64,000 bases of DNA from CAVXSP01 sp963764505 (GCA_963764505.1 CAVXSP010000001.1:3410001-3474000); one strand, 5' to 3'. Shown: positions 10,278-18,062, numbered from the stretch's first letter. A program made the numbers and translations. The notes: a model not told the origin generated them from the letters alone.

Positions 10278-10538
10278 CTACACCTCGGGCGATCCGCCGG
10301 ACTGCGACGGCTTCGGGCGCCTCCAGTGCCCCACCCCGATGCCCACGAGAGCCGACCCGACGGCGAGGCCGAACGTCGCCAGGACGACCGCCAGCGTAGA
10401 CGGCCCGACGCCGGTGCCGCTCGTGGCCAGCAGCGTCTCCGACCTCGCTCCGAGGATCCACGGCAGCACGTAGAAGAGAAAGGCGGCCGCCCCGAGCGTG
10501 AACAGGCTGATTCCGAGCCAGAGCAACCCTTTGTTCAT
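10278..10538 (-). CDS. Small two-helix membrane protein
   Basis: An 86-residue protein with two hydrophobic helices (LLWLGISLFTLGAAAFLFYV and STLAVVLATFGLAVGSALVG) and a short basic tail. ATG at 10538 is preferred over a longer frame because GGAGGT sits 6 bases upstream and the upstream extension looks non-coding. No family is recognised. Confidence 0.6.
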   Translation of the reverse strand: MNKGLLWLGISLFTLGAAAFLFYVLPWILGARSETLLATSGTGVGPSTLAVVLATFGLAVGSALVGIGVGHWRRPKPSQSGGSPEV

Positions 10539-10865
10539 TGGCAGACCTCCGCTCCCACCAGCAGGCAGGCCTCGTGCCAACGGCCGCATCCGCCCCGCTC
10601 CGTGGTCCGGCGGACCATCGCCACGGTCCGAGGGCCGGGCGTCCTGGCGCAAGGCGCCGTCCCAGCGGTAGCGGATCACTGCGTAGCCGATTCATGCGCA
10701 CACCGAATCTGGAGCATACGACTCCCCTTCCGGCCCCGCATCAGGGGAAACACGCAGCGCGCGGAGGGCAGATGCCGTAACCCGCCGACGCGATGATCTG
10801 CAGCGAACGGCACGTGCGTTGCTTTCCACGCGCTGTGGGGAACGACGGTCCCCGGAAAGGCGTCC
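10539..10865. other. Divergent intergenic region before the Ku gene
   Basis: 327 bases lie between a leftward small membrane protein gene and the rightward Ku gene. Overlapping short frames on both strands look like GC-rich shadows. I see no confident promoter or RNA element, although the region must hold control signals for both genes. Confidence 0.5.
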
Positions 10866-11726
10866 ATGCCTCGATCGATCTGGAAGGGCCATCTCCGCCT
10901 GAGCCTGGTGACGATTCCGATCCGCGTGTATCCCGCGACGAACGCGGCGGCCGAGGTCCGATTCCACCAATTGCACCGGGTCTGCCGCACGCGCATCCAG
11001 TACAAGAAGTGGTGTCCGCACTGTGAGCGCGAAGTGTCGAACGACGAGCTCGTGAAGGGCTACGAGTTCGCGCGCGGCCGGTACGTGGAAGTGGAGGACG
11101 AGGAGATCGAGAAGGTGCGACCCGAGTCCACCCGGGTCGTCAACCTGTCACAGTTCGCCGATGCGGATGCCATCGACCCGCTGCTGTACGACACGCCGTA
11201 CTACCTCGCGCCGGATGGAAAGGTCGCGGCCGAGTCGTTCGCCGTGCTGCGCGACGCGCTCGAAGGCAAGGCGGCGGTCGGCACGGTCGCGTTCCACGGG
11301 CGCGAGCGCCTGGTCGCGATCGGGACCCGGGCTCCCGGGCTCGTCATGTACACGCTCCGCCGGTCCAACCAGCTCCGGCAGATCGGGGCGATCGACGAGC
11401 TCAACGATCTGCCGAAGAAGGCCAAGGCCGAGGAAGTGGCGCTGGCGAAGAAGGTGATGGGCGGCTTCGAACGGCAGATCGATCTCTCGTCGTACCGCGA
11501 CACCTACGAGGACGCCCTGCGGCAGATGATCGAGCGAAAGGTGGCAGGCGAGGAGATCGTCGAGCTCGCGCCGGCGGAGAAGCCGGCGAAGGTCGTCAAC
11601 CTGATGGACGCCCTGCGCAGGAGCCTCGACCAGGTGTCCGCGCAGAAGAAGCGGCCGGCCAGAGCGGCCGCGCCCTCGCGCCATCGCCGGGCGCGCCCGG
11701 CGCACGGCCGCAGGCGCGCGTCGTGA
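10866..11726 (+). CDS. ku: Ku protein (non-homologous end joining)
   Basis: A 286-residue bacterial Ku, the normal size. The core beta-barrel is evident: MPRSIWKGHLRLSLVTIPIR at the start, then CRTRIQYKKWCPHCEREV, KGYEFARGRYVEVEDEE and VVNLSQFADADAIDP. It ends in a lysine/arginine-rich tail typical of DNA-sliding bacterial Ku. The protein forms a homodimeric ring on broken DNA ends and recruits ligase D. No ligD is present in the window, so its partner must be encoded elsewhere. A GGAAAGG ribosome-binding site precedes the ATG. Confidence 0.95.
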   Translation: MPRSIWKGHLRLSLVTIPIRVYPATNAAAEVRFHQLHRVCRTRIQYKKWCPHCEREVSNDELVKGYEFARGRYVEVEDEEIEKVRPESTRVVNLSQFADADAIDPLLYDTPYYLAPDGKVAAESFAVLRDALEGKAAVGTVAFHGRERLVAIGTRAPGLVMYTLRRSNQLRQIGAIDELNDLPKKAKAEEVALAKKVMGGFERQIDLSSYRDTYEDALRQMIERKVAGEEIVELAPAEKPAKVVNLMDALRRSLDQVSAQKKRPARAAAPSRHRRARPAHGRRRAS

Positions 11727-11750
11727 GCCGGCCGGGAGGACCGCTCCGCC

Positions 11751-12284
11751 TCACAGCTCGTCGCCGCGCTCCCGCGTCACCCAGTAGACGGCGATCGGCG
11801 TGACCAGCGCGCTCAGTGCCAGCGTGAGCGCCAGTCCAGCGTGCTCCGTCAGGACCTCCCCGATTCCCGGGGGCAGCCTCATGGCGCGTGGATCCAGACG
11901 GGTCAGCGCAGCGCCCGCCCAATGGAGCCCGGCCTGCAGCCACGGCGACGCCGCACCGAAGAGCGCGCCGAGGACGCCGACGATCGCCGCGAAGGCGACC
12001 GCCTGCGCAATCGTGATGGGCCGCTCCGCCAGCCGCGCCGCCTCCGCGCGGGCCCGAAGCTGGGCGCGAACCCAGACCAACCCGGCGTCCGGCAGCGGAT
12101 CGCACGATGGCTCGACATCGGCGAATGCGGCCGCGACGGCGATCGCGTCCCGGCAGAGCTCGCACCCGGCCACGTGTCGTTGCAGATCCGCGTCGGCGCG
12201 CTCCGGCCAGCGGGCCGTACGCACGGCCGCCAGCACGTCGTCTTCGAACGGGCACTCGAGGGGACGTCTCTCCATCGGCGTCAC
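11751..12284 (-). CDS. Anti-sigma factor with zinc-finger motif and membrane helices
   Basis: A 177-residue protein. The N-terminal cytosolic domain has the zinc anti-sigma motif His37-x3-Cys41-x2-Cys44 (HVAGCELC). Two membrane helices follow (about 93-115 and 147-168). It should hold the ECF sigma factor encoded immediately upstream at the membrane. Its ATG overlaps the sigma stop codon (ATGA), the usual arrangement for stoichiometric expression. Confidence 0.85.
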   Translation of the reverse strand: MTPMERRPLECPFEDDVLAAVRTARWPERADADLQRHVAGCELCRDAIAVAAAFADVEPSCDPLPDAGLVWVRAQLRARAEAARLAERPITIAQAVAFAAIVGVLGALFGAASPWLQAGLHWAGAALTRLDPRAMRLPPGIGEVLTEHAGLALTLALSALVTPIAVYWVTRERGDEL

Positions 12285-12850
12285 AGCAGCGCAGCGAGCT
12301 TCTTGCGCGCCCGGAACAGCAGCAGCTTCACGCTGGCCAGCTTCACGCCAACGGCCGCCGCGATCTCGCGGTGCGACGATCCTTCTGCGTAGGCGAGCCA
12401 GAGGAGCGCCCGCTCCCGCGGCTTGAGCTGGCGTAGCGCGCGGTCGAGATCTGTCCGCCGCTGCAGGCGGCCGGCTTCGTCGGGGCCGGCGGGCACCTCC
12501 GCCAGCTGCGCGGGCTCCACGGTGGTCAACGGCCGGGCACGGCGCCGGCGAAAGGCGTCGCGCGCCAGGTTGGTCGCCGTGCGGAAGAGCGCGTTGCGGC
12601 GGTGTGTCTCGTTCTCGTAGGTCGCCGCGGCGCGCAGGAACCGGAAGTACGTCTCCTGCAGGAGATCGTCGGCCAGCTGCCGATCGCCGGTCATGCGCAG
12701 CAGGTAGCCCCAGAGCGGGCGCGCGGTCCGGTCGTAGAACGCCCGGAACGTCTGCTCGTCCATGTGGAAGGCGACGTCCGTCCCGGCGCCCACGGCCTCG
12801 AAGGACCGGACGTCGGGAGTCGTCGAGAAGATCAGGTCGCGCGCCGACAT
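12281..12850 (-). CDS. RNA polymerase sigma factor, ECF/sigma-70 family
   Basis: A 189-residue ECF-type factor. Region 2 spans about 35-105 (FRAFYDRTARPLWGYLLRMT, DDLLQETYFRFLR). Region 4 spans about 130-185 (LDRALRQLKPRERALLWLAY, SHREIAAAVGVKLASVKLLL). Residues 1-29 are atypical, so an internal ATG at 12763 (MDEQTFRAF) may be the real start; neither site has a strong ribosome-binding site. It overlaps the anti-sigma gene by 4 bases and lies 28 bases downstream of a membrane protein gene, forming a three-gene operon. Confidence 0.9.
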   Translation of the reverse strand: MSARDLIFSTTPDVRSFEAVGAGTDVAFHMDEQTFRAFYDRTARPLWGYLLRMTGDRQLADDLLQETYFRFLRAAATYENETHRRNALFRTATNLARDAFRRRRARPLTTVEPAQLAEVPAGPDEAGRLQRRTDLDRALRQLKPRERALLWLAYAEGSSHREIAAAVGVKLASVKLLLFRARKKLAALL

Positions 12851-12878
12851 GAAGAGGAGACCCCGCCAGTCGCAGCGA

Positions 12879-13778
12879 TCATGGCTCGGCGCGTGATGCG
12901 GCGTCCAGCAGACCGAGCTGCCGCGACAGCAGATAGGATACGCCCGCCGAGACCAGGAACCCGACGCCGATGGCGACCAGCAGGATGCCGATGGCTGAGA
13001 GGGGCTCGGTCACGAGTCCGTCGACGTGCAGGCCCGTGTAGCGGAATCCCAGCCCGGCCGCGGTCAGGACGACGCCGGCCTGGGCCGACCACAGAATGCG
13101 GTTGAACGGCGCGTTGATGCGCCGGCTGCCTGGATCCAGCGCGATGGGCGCGGATTGCAGGAACCGGCTGCCAGCGGGTGACTGGACGTAGGCGAGCAGC
13201 TCGTCGTTCGCGGTCATCCGGTCGAGCAGCTTGCCGTGCACCTCGGCCTGGACCTTGGACAGCCGGGCCCAGCGGCGATAGTCGACAATCAGCCGAATGA
13301 GCCACCCGATCGCAACCGCCACGAGCGTCGTGGCGGCGAGCCCGCCCATCCAGCCCAGCAGATCGCTCCATACCCGATAGGACTCGCTGCGTGTGTCGAC
13401 GTACTCGTTGCCGGTCCGGATGCGGTCGAAGTAGAAGGCGGGATTGCGCTGGACGTCCGGGTGCTGGGCCAGGAAGGCCGCTAGCGAGGGATAGGTGCTC
13501 ATGTAGTCGCGGTTCGCGAGAAGCGATGGGTCCAGCTTGAGGACGCGCCCCACTGACGGCGGATACTTCTCGAGGATCTGCATCAGCTCGTCGCGGGTCC
13601 GCTGGGCGTCCTGGTTCTCCACGACGATTTGCGTGGCGCCCGAGGGCGGCGGCTGGCTGGGGGCCGCCTGCGCGCGCGGCACCGGCGCCGTCTGCGCGGT
13701 CGCCGGCTGCGCGCTCCAGGCAAGGATTCCCGTCAAGGCGGCGGCGGTCGCCGCCGCGCGAATCGTTCTAGGTAGCAT
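12879..13778 (-). CDS. Hypothetical membrane protein heading the ECF sigma operon
   Basis: A 299-residue protein with a signal peptide (LPRTIRAAATAAALTGIL, cleavage near ATAQT). A periplasmic segment follows (VENQDAQRTRDELMQILEKY, then YPSLAAFLAQHPDVQRNPAFYF, similar to a motif in acidobacterial proteins of unknown function). A membrane helix lies near 135-160, and two more near the C-terminus. ATG at 13778 is chosen because GGAGAG lies 7 bases upstream; an upstream GTG in frame lacks this. A periplasmic domain linked to the sigma/anti-sigma pair suggests a signal input or a regulated output. Confidence 0.7.
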   Translation of the reverse strand: MLPRTIRAAATAAALTGILAWSAQPATAQTAPVPRAQAAPSQPPPSGATQIVVENQDAQRTRDELMQILEKYPPSVGRVLKLDPSLLANRDYMSTYPSLAAFLAQHPDVQRNPAFYFDRIRTGNEYVDTRSESYRVWSDLLGWMGGLAATTLVAVAIGWLIRLIVDYRRWARLSKVQAEVHGKLLDRMTANDELLAYVQSPAGSRFLQSAPIALDPGSRRINAPFNRILWSAQAGVVLTAAGLGFRYTGLHVDGLVTEPLSAIGILLVAIGVGFLVSAGVSYLLSRQLGLLDAASRAEP

Positions 13779-13803
13779 TCGCACTCTCCAGTCGCCCACT
13801 AGT

Positions 13804-13826
13804 TACGCGGCGCCACTGAAAGGGTT
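13804..13826 (-). promoter_or_regulatory. Candidate ECF-type promoter of the membrane protein-sigma-anti-sigma operon
   Basis: On the leftward strand AAC (13826-13824) is followed after exactly 16 bases by CGTA (13807-13804). This fits the AAC-N16-CGT pattern of many ECF promoters. Initiation about 7 bases on would give a short leader before the GGAGAG site and the ATG at 13778. It would mean autoregulation. It is a sequence match only. Confidence 0.4.
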
Positions 13827-13874
13827 AACTTGACGGGCTAGCGGGGTCGACGTGCCAGCGCGGAGCGGTTTCTG

Positions 13875-13880
13875 TATACT
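13875..13880 (+). promoter_or_regulatory. Possible -10 element for the basic coiled-coil gene
   Basis: TATACT preceded directly by TG lies 27 bases before the GTG start at 13907. The best -35 at 17 bases spacing (GTGCCA, 13852-13857) is poor, so the call is weak. Confidence 0.3.
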
Positions 13881-13906
13881 CGATCGAATCTCACCCTGGA
13901 GGGGAC

Positions 13907-14221
13907 GTGGCCATACGAGGACGCAAGACCGGAACGCTTGCCGGGCTCGAACGACAGCTCGCCGACCTGAACGCGCAACGCCAGCGGATCATCACGCAGA
14001 TCAAGACGGCCGTGGAGCATTTGACGGCGGGCTCGGCGGCGCCGATGGCCGGGCTGGATCTCGGGCCGGCAATCCCCGGCCGCCGGCGCGGGACCGGGGC
14101 GCGGACGGGCGCACCAAAGGCCAAGCGATTGGTGTCGCCGGCGGTGCGGGCGCGACTCTCGCGCCTCGCGAAGGCCCGGTGGGCCAAGGCGAAGAAGGAA
14201 GGCAAGACGCGGCTGGGATGA
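13907..14221 (+). CDS. Small basic hypothetical protein with N-terminal coiled coil
   Basis: A 104-residue protein. Residues 10-40 form a likely coiled coil (LERQLADLNAQRQRIITQIK). An alanine/glycine/arginine-rich linker follows, then a lysine-rich helix near the end (RARLSRLAKARWAKAKKEGK). That C-terminal motif recurs in small DNA- or RNA-associated proteins of GC-rich bacteria. The GTG start has GGAGGGG 4 bases upstream. A nucleoid role is possible but unproven. Confidence 0.65.
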   Translation: MAIRGRKTGTLAGLERQLADLNAQRQRIITQIKTAVEHLTAGSAAPMAGLDLGPAIPGRRRGTGARTGAPKAKRLVSPAVRARLSRLAKARWAKAKKEGKTRLG

Positions 14222-14351
14222 AGCCGTTCGAAGCGGCCGATATGGTAGGCTTTTCATCGAACGCGTGGCGCGACGGACCGGGGCGCCTGTCCCGGTTCGT
14301 CGTCACGACCCTATCGCCTCAGTCGTCCAGCTGTCCCGTTCGCGCGTTCGT

Positions 14352-14427
14352 GCCGGCGTAGCTCAGTTGGTAGAGCAGCTGATTCGTAATCAGCAGGTCC
14401 GCGGTTCGAGCCCGCGCGCCGGCTCCA
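14352..14427 (+). tRNA. tRNA-Thr (anticodon CGT)
   Basis: A full 76-base cloverleaf. The acceptor arm GCCGGCG pairs with CGCCGGC. The D arm is GCTC/GAGC. The anticodon stem GCTGA/TCAGC encloses loop TTCGTAA with anticodon CGT, which reads ACG. The T arm is CGCGG/CCGCG with TTCGAGC. CCA is encoded at 14425-14427. The DNA immediately downstream is a decaying genomic island, so the 3' end is a plausible integration site. Confidence 0.97.
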
Positions 14428-14482
14428 GTTTTTCCCCGGAAATTCGCCAATTCCGATTCCGACAACTCGGCCCGTTCGGGTT

Positions 14483-14505
14483 TTGACGCCCACGTTGACG
14501 CCCAC
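14483..14505. repeat. Tandem 12-base repeat just downstream of tRNA-Thr
   Basis: TTGACGCCCAC occurs at 14483-14493 and again at 14495-14505. It lies 55 bases after the tRNA and at the left edge of the lower-GC island. Short direct repeats next to a tRNA attachment site are often integrase arm-binding sites; that role is inferred. Confidence 0.45.
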
Positions 14506-14601
14506 TGAAACAAACGCCGACCAATCCGACCCTGGCAAAGGCACATTGATCGGATTTGGACATTGCCGGGCCGGCAACCGTTGGGCGAGAATCTTGACAG
14601 C

Positions 14602-15213
14602 ATGCTTGGTGAAGCGTTCTCTTGGAGCGCCGTCGTCATCGGTGCGTGGAATCCAGCCATTCTGTCGCCTGAGGGAGTTCGTCGCCGACTTTTTAACCTA
14701 CCGGCGACAGCAGTTCTCGAAATTGAGATTTCGACGGATCGTCCAGGTAGGTTCCGGGTGGGTCATGAGGGAATCCTGGTGATTCCGACGATGTCACGCC
14801 TTGAAGTGGTGACTCGCGTGCCGAAAGAGGAATTGCTAACGCGCGCGTGCGAGATATGCTGCAGAGCACTGGAGGGACTTCCTGAAACCCCGGTGACTGC
14901 CGCAGGTGTGAACATTCGATATCGGTTCTCCCCTCTCCCCGATAAACTCCTGGATCTCGTCCGCGCGCCGATCGATGATGCACTGGCTGACAACGGCCTG
15001 GGCATGAAGATTAGAACCACGAGCCGGTCCATCGCACTCGAGCCCGGAGTGGCAAACCTCAGCGTCCAGCAGCGTGAGGACGCGGGTGGTTCCGTTGAGT
15101 TCAATTTTCACAGGGAGGCCACCGAGCCATCCCAGCTTGTCGCATGGCTCAAGCGAGTTGACGAATTTGCGCAGTTCTCAAAAAGCATTTCAGTGACCCT
15201 TGGAGTCAGCTAA
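14602..15213 (+). CDS. Hypothetical protein, first gene of island cassette
   Basis: A 203-residue protein that I do not recognise. Predicted strands and helices alternate without signal peptide or membrane segment: WSAVVIGAWNPAIL near the start, FRVGHEGILVIPTMSRLEVV about 60, LVAWLKRVDEFAQFSKSISV at the end. Base composition is visibly lower in GC than the flanks. ATG at 14602 is preferred; an in-frame TTG lies at 14563. The stop codon overlaps the next start (TAATG), so translation is coupled. It is cytosolic, probably a partner of the 296-residue protein two genes on. Confidence 0.6.
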   Translation: MLGEAFSWSAVVIGAWNPAILSPEGVRRRLFNLPATAVLEIEISTDRPGRFRVGHEGILVIPTMSRLEVVTRVPKEELLTRACEICCRALEGLPETPVTAAGVNIRYRFSPLPDKLLDLVRAPIDDALADNGLGMKIRTTSRSIALEPGVANLSVQQREDAGGSVEFNFHREATEPSQLVAWLKRVDEFAQFSKSISVTLGVS

Positions 15214-15413
15214 TGCCGAGCGAACCATCGACGAGCGAGCCCGTCATCACTGGCGGTTTTCAGAAAGCCGAGTTGGTGAAGGACGGCGGGACAGCCTCAA
15301 CCTCACCAGCAGATATTCAGGGGCGTGTGATTTCCACGTCTCGATCGAGTGGTGAAATTCGTGTCCGCACCACAACGCACCCAGCTGTCGTGCAGACTCA
15401 TCGAACGGACTAA
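15213..15413 (+). CDS. Small hypothetical protein, second gene of island cassette
   Basis: A 66-residue polar protein rich in Ser, Thr and charged residues, with no helix long enough for a membrane and no cysteine cluster. It is translationally coupled to the preceding gene by the overlapping TAATG. No family is recognised. Its codon use is similar to that of its neighbours in the cassette. Confidence 0.5.
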   Translation: MPSEPSTSEPVITGGFQKAELVKDGGTASTSPADIQGRVISTSRSSGEIRVRTTTHPAVVQTHRTD

Positions 15414-15425
15414 ACTCCGTCGATC

Positions 15426-16316
15426 ATGGGTCACTGGACTTACACGGAGGACAAACCTTCGTCCGAGGTAGAGATCGAGCAAGGTGACATTCTCCAACCG
15501 ACGGACGCCCTAAAGGCAATTCTCGCCGATGTCCACCCTCACTTTCTGAGCGACAAATACTTGGGCTTCATCGTCACGACCCAGTCGTGCGACCTGGTAC
15601 GTCGCTCAGCAAGACTGAAGGCCTCCTACATCAATTTGGCGGTCATTCGGCCACTCTCGCAAGTAATCGGGAAGCTCCTTTCGTACGCGGCGACTCCCGT
15701 CGCTCCCGGTGCGTTCAGAAGGAGCGACAAAGGCACGGCGAGGCGATTGCTCGGAAGACTTCTGAACCAGAACGAGCAGGCAATGGGCCTGTTCTTTCTT
15801 TGTCAGGACGCAGACGTTGGGATCGGCGAACACGCCGTTGCGTTTCTGAGGGTCAGCGTGGCTCTGAGGGCGGATCACTACGACGCCCTTAGAGATGCTC
15901 GGACCGGCCGTCTGGAGCCCGAGTTTCGAGCGAAACTCGGATGGCTGGTTGGCAATCTTTATGTCCGACCGGCAACTCGGGACTGGACCGACTTCGACGG
16001 CGGTAAGAAGCGCTCGGATCAGTTGGTGACCGACTGTCTAGACGCGGTCCGCTGGATTGACGACGAAATTGTGAAGGTGGCCAGAGTCAAAGATGTCCCA
16101 CTGGACGGTGTCTCTGATGAAGTTCTTGAATCGCTAAAACCGCCGTCGAAGCTCGAACGAGCGCTCCACGAAGTGACCGCTGAACTCGCACGGATCGCTC
16201 CCGACTTTCCGCAAGCAGAAAGAGTGAAGCTCAGCAATCGCCTGAGCTCAAACGGAAAGTTTACGAAATTGTTCGGATCGGACAGTCCTTCAGATTCCAG
16301 TACCGACAGCCTTTAG
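15426..16316 (+). CDS. Hypothetical protein with TTQSCDLV motif, third gene of island cassette
   Basis: A 296-residue cytosolic protein. The N-terminal region has GDILQPTDALKAIL, then DKYLGFIVTTQSCDLVRR. A GDI-plus-'TQSCDL' pair occurs in uncharacterised proteins of accessory gene clusters. Later parts are helical (DQLVTDCLDAVRWIDDEIVK). The C-terminus is Ser/Asp-rich. No nuclease, ATPase or membrane motif is recognised. The conserved Cys and Asp in SCDL could form a metal or catalytic site. It starts 12 bases after the small gene and its stop overlaps the relic integrase from the other side. Confidence 0.6.
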   Translation: MGHWTYTEDKPSSEVEIEQGDILQPTDALKAILADVHPHFLSDKYLGFIVTTQSCDLVRRSARLKASYINLAVIRPLSQVIGKLLSYAATPVAPGAFRRSDKGTARRLLGRLLNQNEQAMGLFFLCQDADVGIGEHAVAFLRVSVALRADHYDALRDARTGRLEPEFRAKLGWLVGNLYVRPATRDWTDFDGGKKRSDQLVTDCLDAVRWIDDEIVKVARVKDVPLDGVSDEVLESLKPPSKLERALHEVTAELARIAPDFPQAERVKLSNRLSSNGKFTKLFGSDSPSDSSTDSL

Positions 16317-16752
16317 CCAGCGAGCAACGAATCCATCCGTACCGCCGCTTCACGCTGGAGTACGGGCAAAACGTGAGAGTACGTGTTCAGCGTCAAGCTG
16401 ATCTGCGAATGTCCGAGAGTTTCCATGATCGTTCGTGGATCGACGCCTTGCGCCAGCAAAAACGTCGCCGCGGTGTGGCGTAAGTCATGGAAGCGCACTT
16501 CGGGAAGTCCCGCCTTCTTCAGCAACCGCTTGAACGCTTTCGTGAGATTGACCGGATCGAGCGCCCCTCCGGTGCGAGTCGTAAACACTAGTCCTCGTTT
16601 CCTGCCAGTCAGGACCGGCTAGGAGGCGCTCCTTTCGCTGCTGCACCCAGTTGGGCCCGGAGGGCGAGGATCGCAACGTGTGGGAGCGCTACGCCCCGCC
16701 TAGACCGCTCTGACTTCGGCTCCACGAGCTGCCACTGCTTCCCCACCCGACT
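16313..16752 (-). pseudogene. Tyrosine recombinase (phage integrase), C-terminal relic with two frameshifts
   Basis: The catalytic domain is readable across three frames: WQLVEPKSERSRRGVALP (from about 16735), then QQRKERLLAGPDWQET, then LVFTTRTGGALDP and on to the stop. The last frame holds FHDLRHTAATFLLAQG with the catalytic His-x-x-Arg, GHSQISLTLNTYSHV with the His/Trp box position and the catalytic Tyr. The N-terminal and core-binding domains are missing. It is a dead integrase, probably the one that brought in the island beside tRNA-Thr. Confidence 0.85.
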
Positions 16753-17002
16753 CGGCATGGTCGCTGGCGCGACCGTCGGCGCGTGTCGCTGCGGGCCCGA
16801 CCTCGACAGAATTGAGGAAGCACACGATGTCCGCACGGGTGCACAAATCCCGGCCATCTGCGTGGCGGCGGTCCGTCACAAGTCGTGCAACTGGAAGGTG
16901 ACATGCAAGACCTTGGACGAGACCAGCGCCGGGCTCCTTCCGGCGCACGCGGCAGCATCACGCCCAAGGGCTACTCGGACACGAACAGCTTCAGACGGGT
17001 GC

Positions 17003-17347
17003 TCAGGTATGGATCGCTTCGACAACACGAATCCGTCCGCGCTGCCGATTGCGAGGGGTCGTCTTGACGACAATCTCGACGTCCTGGCCAAGGCGGGTCA
17101 GGAGCCGCATCAGACGCTCGCTCGAGAAGCTCGTCAGGCGACCGTTCAGCAACGCGGAGACCTTCGGCTGATCGATGCGCAGCATCGTCGCGGCCGCGAC
17201 CTGTGTCAGGCGACGCTGCCGGATGATGTCGCGAATCCGCCTCGCAAGCTGCGCCTTCGCCAGCTCTTCTTCGGGTTCGCGAACCCCGATATCGGCGAAC
17301 ACGTTTCCGGAGCTCGGCGTTACGGCGATGGGCGATTTCTTCGCCAT
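17003..17347 (-). CDS. XRE-family helix-turn-helix antitoxin (HigA-like)
   Basis: A 114-residue protein. A helix-turn-helix spans about residues 45-75 (RLTQVAAATMLRIDQPKVSALL), preceded by an acidic helix EPEEELAKAQLARRIRDII. It matches the second gene of HigBA/RelBE-type modules, where it neutralises the toxin and represses its own promoter. The ATG at 17347 overlaps the end of the toxin frame by 28 bases. It appears intact even though the toxin is damaged. Confidence 0.8.
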   Translation of the reverse strand: MAKKSPIAVTPSSGNVFADIGVREPEEELAKAQLARRIRDIIRQRRLTQVAAATMLRIDQPKVSALLNGRLTSFSSERLMRLLTRLGQDVEIVVKTTPRNRQRGRIRVVEAIHT

Positions 17348-17661
17348 TGTTCGTAGTCCTCTTTCGCGCCTGCCAGGCGCAGGCGGATCAGATCCAGTTC
17401 GGCCTTCGGCGTCGCGATCCCCTTCTTCGACTTCTTCTGAAACGCGTGCAACACGTAGATGGCCTCGGCGAACCTGATCGTGTAGACCGTCCGAAACGCG
17501 TTGCCGTCGAAGTCCACCACGACTTCCAGCACACCGGCGCCGCCGAAGCCCTTGAGCGCCTTTGCCAGCGGCGACTTCAGGCCGACCTGCGCATCCCACA
17601 GTGCGCCGCCGACGCGAAGCTTGACGTCGTGCGGAAAGGCGCTCAGGTCCTCCTTGTTCGC
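17320..17661 (-). pseudogene. RelE/HigB-type toxin (phage Gp49-like), N-terminus lost
   Basis: The open frame encodes EDLSAFPHDVKLRVGGALWD, LAKALKGFGGAGVLEVVVDF, then TVYTIRFAEAIYVLHAFQKK and SKKGIATPKAELDLI. This is the RelE-like mRNA-interferase fold found beside XRE antitoxins. The frame is closed by TGA at 17664-17662 with no ATG before it, and the usual first dozen residues (a strand ending in GSS) are absent. A start further in, GTG at 17532, would remove a third of the fold. An upstream ATG (17689) is in another frame. The toxin is therefore probably inactive, or carries a small indel near 17665. Confidence 0.7.
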
Positions 17662-17682
17662 TCAGCCGCGTTCTGCTTGTCC

Positions 17683-17688
17683 ATTATA
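17683..17688 (-). promoter_or_regulatory. Possible -10 box of the toxin-antitoxin operon
   Basis: On the leftward strand TATAAT lies 22 bases before the toxin frame. A small inverted repeat, TGCC-AATACG-GGCA, lies directly upstream and resembles an antitoxin operator. The -35 is not clear. Confidence 0.35.
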
Positions 17689-17720
17689 TGCCAATACGGG
17701 CATGGCCAGCCTTGCCGAGC

Positions 17721-17965
17721 TCACCGCGCGGCGAAGGCGAGGACCTTCGCCGGCTCGGCAGCGCTCACGATCTGCTCCAGGCAATTTCCCCAGTAGTCGA
17801 GCGCGGCCGCTTCTCGGGGTCATAGCTGTGCCGGTCGTAGACGGCCGTGACGCCGGCTTCGACGTGATTGAGAATTTTCGACACGACCAGCCGGGTACAC
17901 CGCCGCCCACTATCAGGCTGGCGGCCGTCCGGCGCAACTCATGCCGCGGAACTTCACCCCCGATC
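17721..17965 (-). pseudogene. Second tyrosine integrase relic, C-terminal fragment with two frameshifts
   Basis: Reading leftwards, HELRRTAASLIVGGGVP gives the catalytic His-x-x-Arg box. After one lost base the text continues RLVVSKILNHVEAGVTAVYD and RHSYDPEK, with the catalytic Tyr in VYDRHSY. After a second lost base it continues AALDYWGNCLEQIVSAAEP to a stop at 17723-17721. It is a different integrase subfamily from the relic at 16313-16752. Nothing upstream of about 17965 matches an integrase. Confidence 0.8.
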
Positions 17966-17996
17966 GGGCGACGACCCGCTCGTGGCGGAGGGAGCA

Positions 17997-18062
17997 GCGG
18001 ATTGCGAGCGCCGACCTCCGCACACTTGCGGAGCGGCGCGATGGGCGAAGTGCGCAATCCGC
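17997..18062. repeat. Nested inverted-repeat element
   Basis: Outer arms GCGGATTGCG (17997-18006) and CGCAATCCGC (18053-18062) are perfect complements. Inside lie GCGCCG (18008-18013) with CGGCGC (18034-18039), and CTCCGCA (18016-18022) with TGCGGAG (18027-18033) around a CACT loop. The whole 66 bases can fold into one long hairpin on either strand. It could be a miniature mobile element end, a REP-type palindrome or a structured RNA. Confidence 0.6.

Noticed and set aside
14311..14577. Leftward open frame across the tRNA-Thr gene
   Set aside because: The codons on the complementary strand of a tRNA give a familiar spurious protein (RRAGSNRGPADYESAALPTE). The tRNA explains the sequence fully.
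16757..17356. 199-codon rightward frame across the island
   Set aside because: It overlaps the antitoxin on the other strand and shows no domain.
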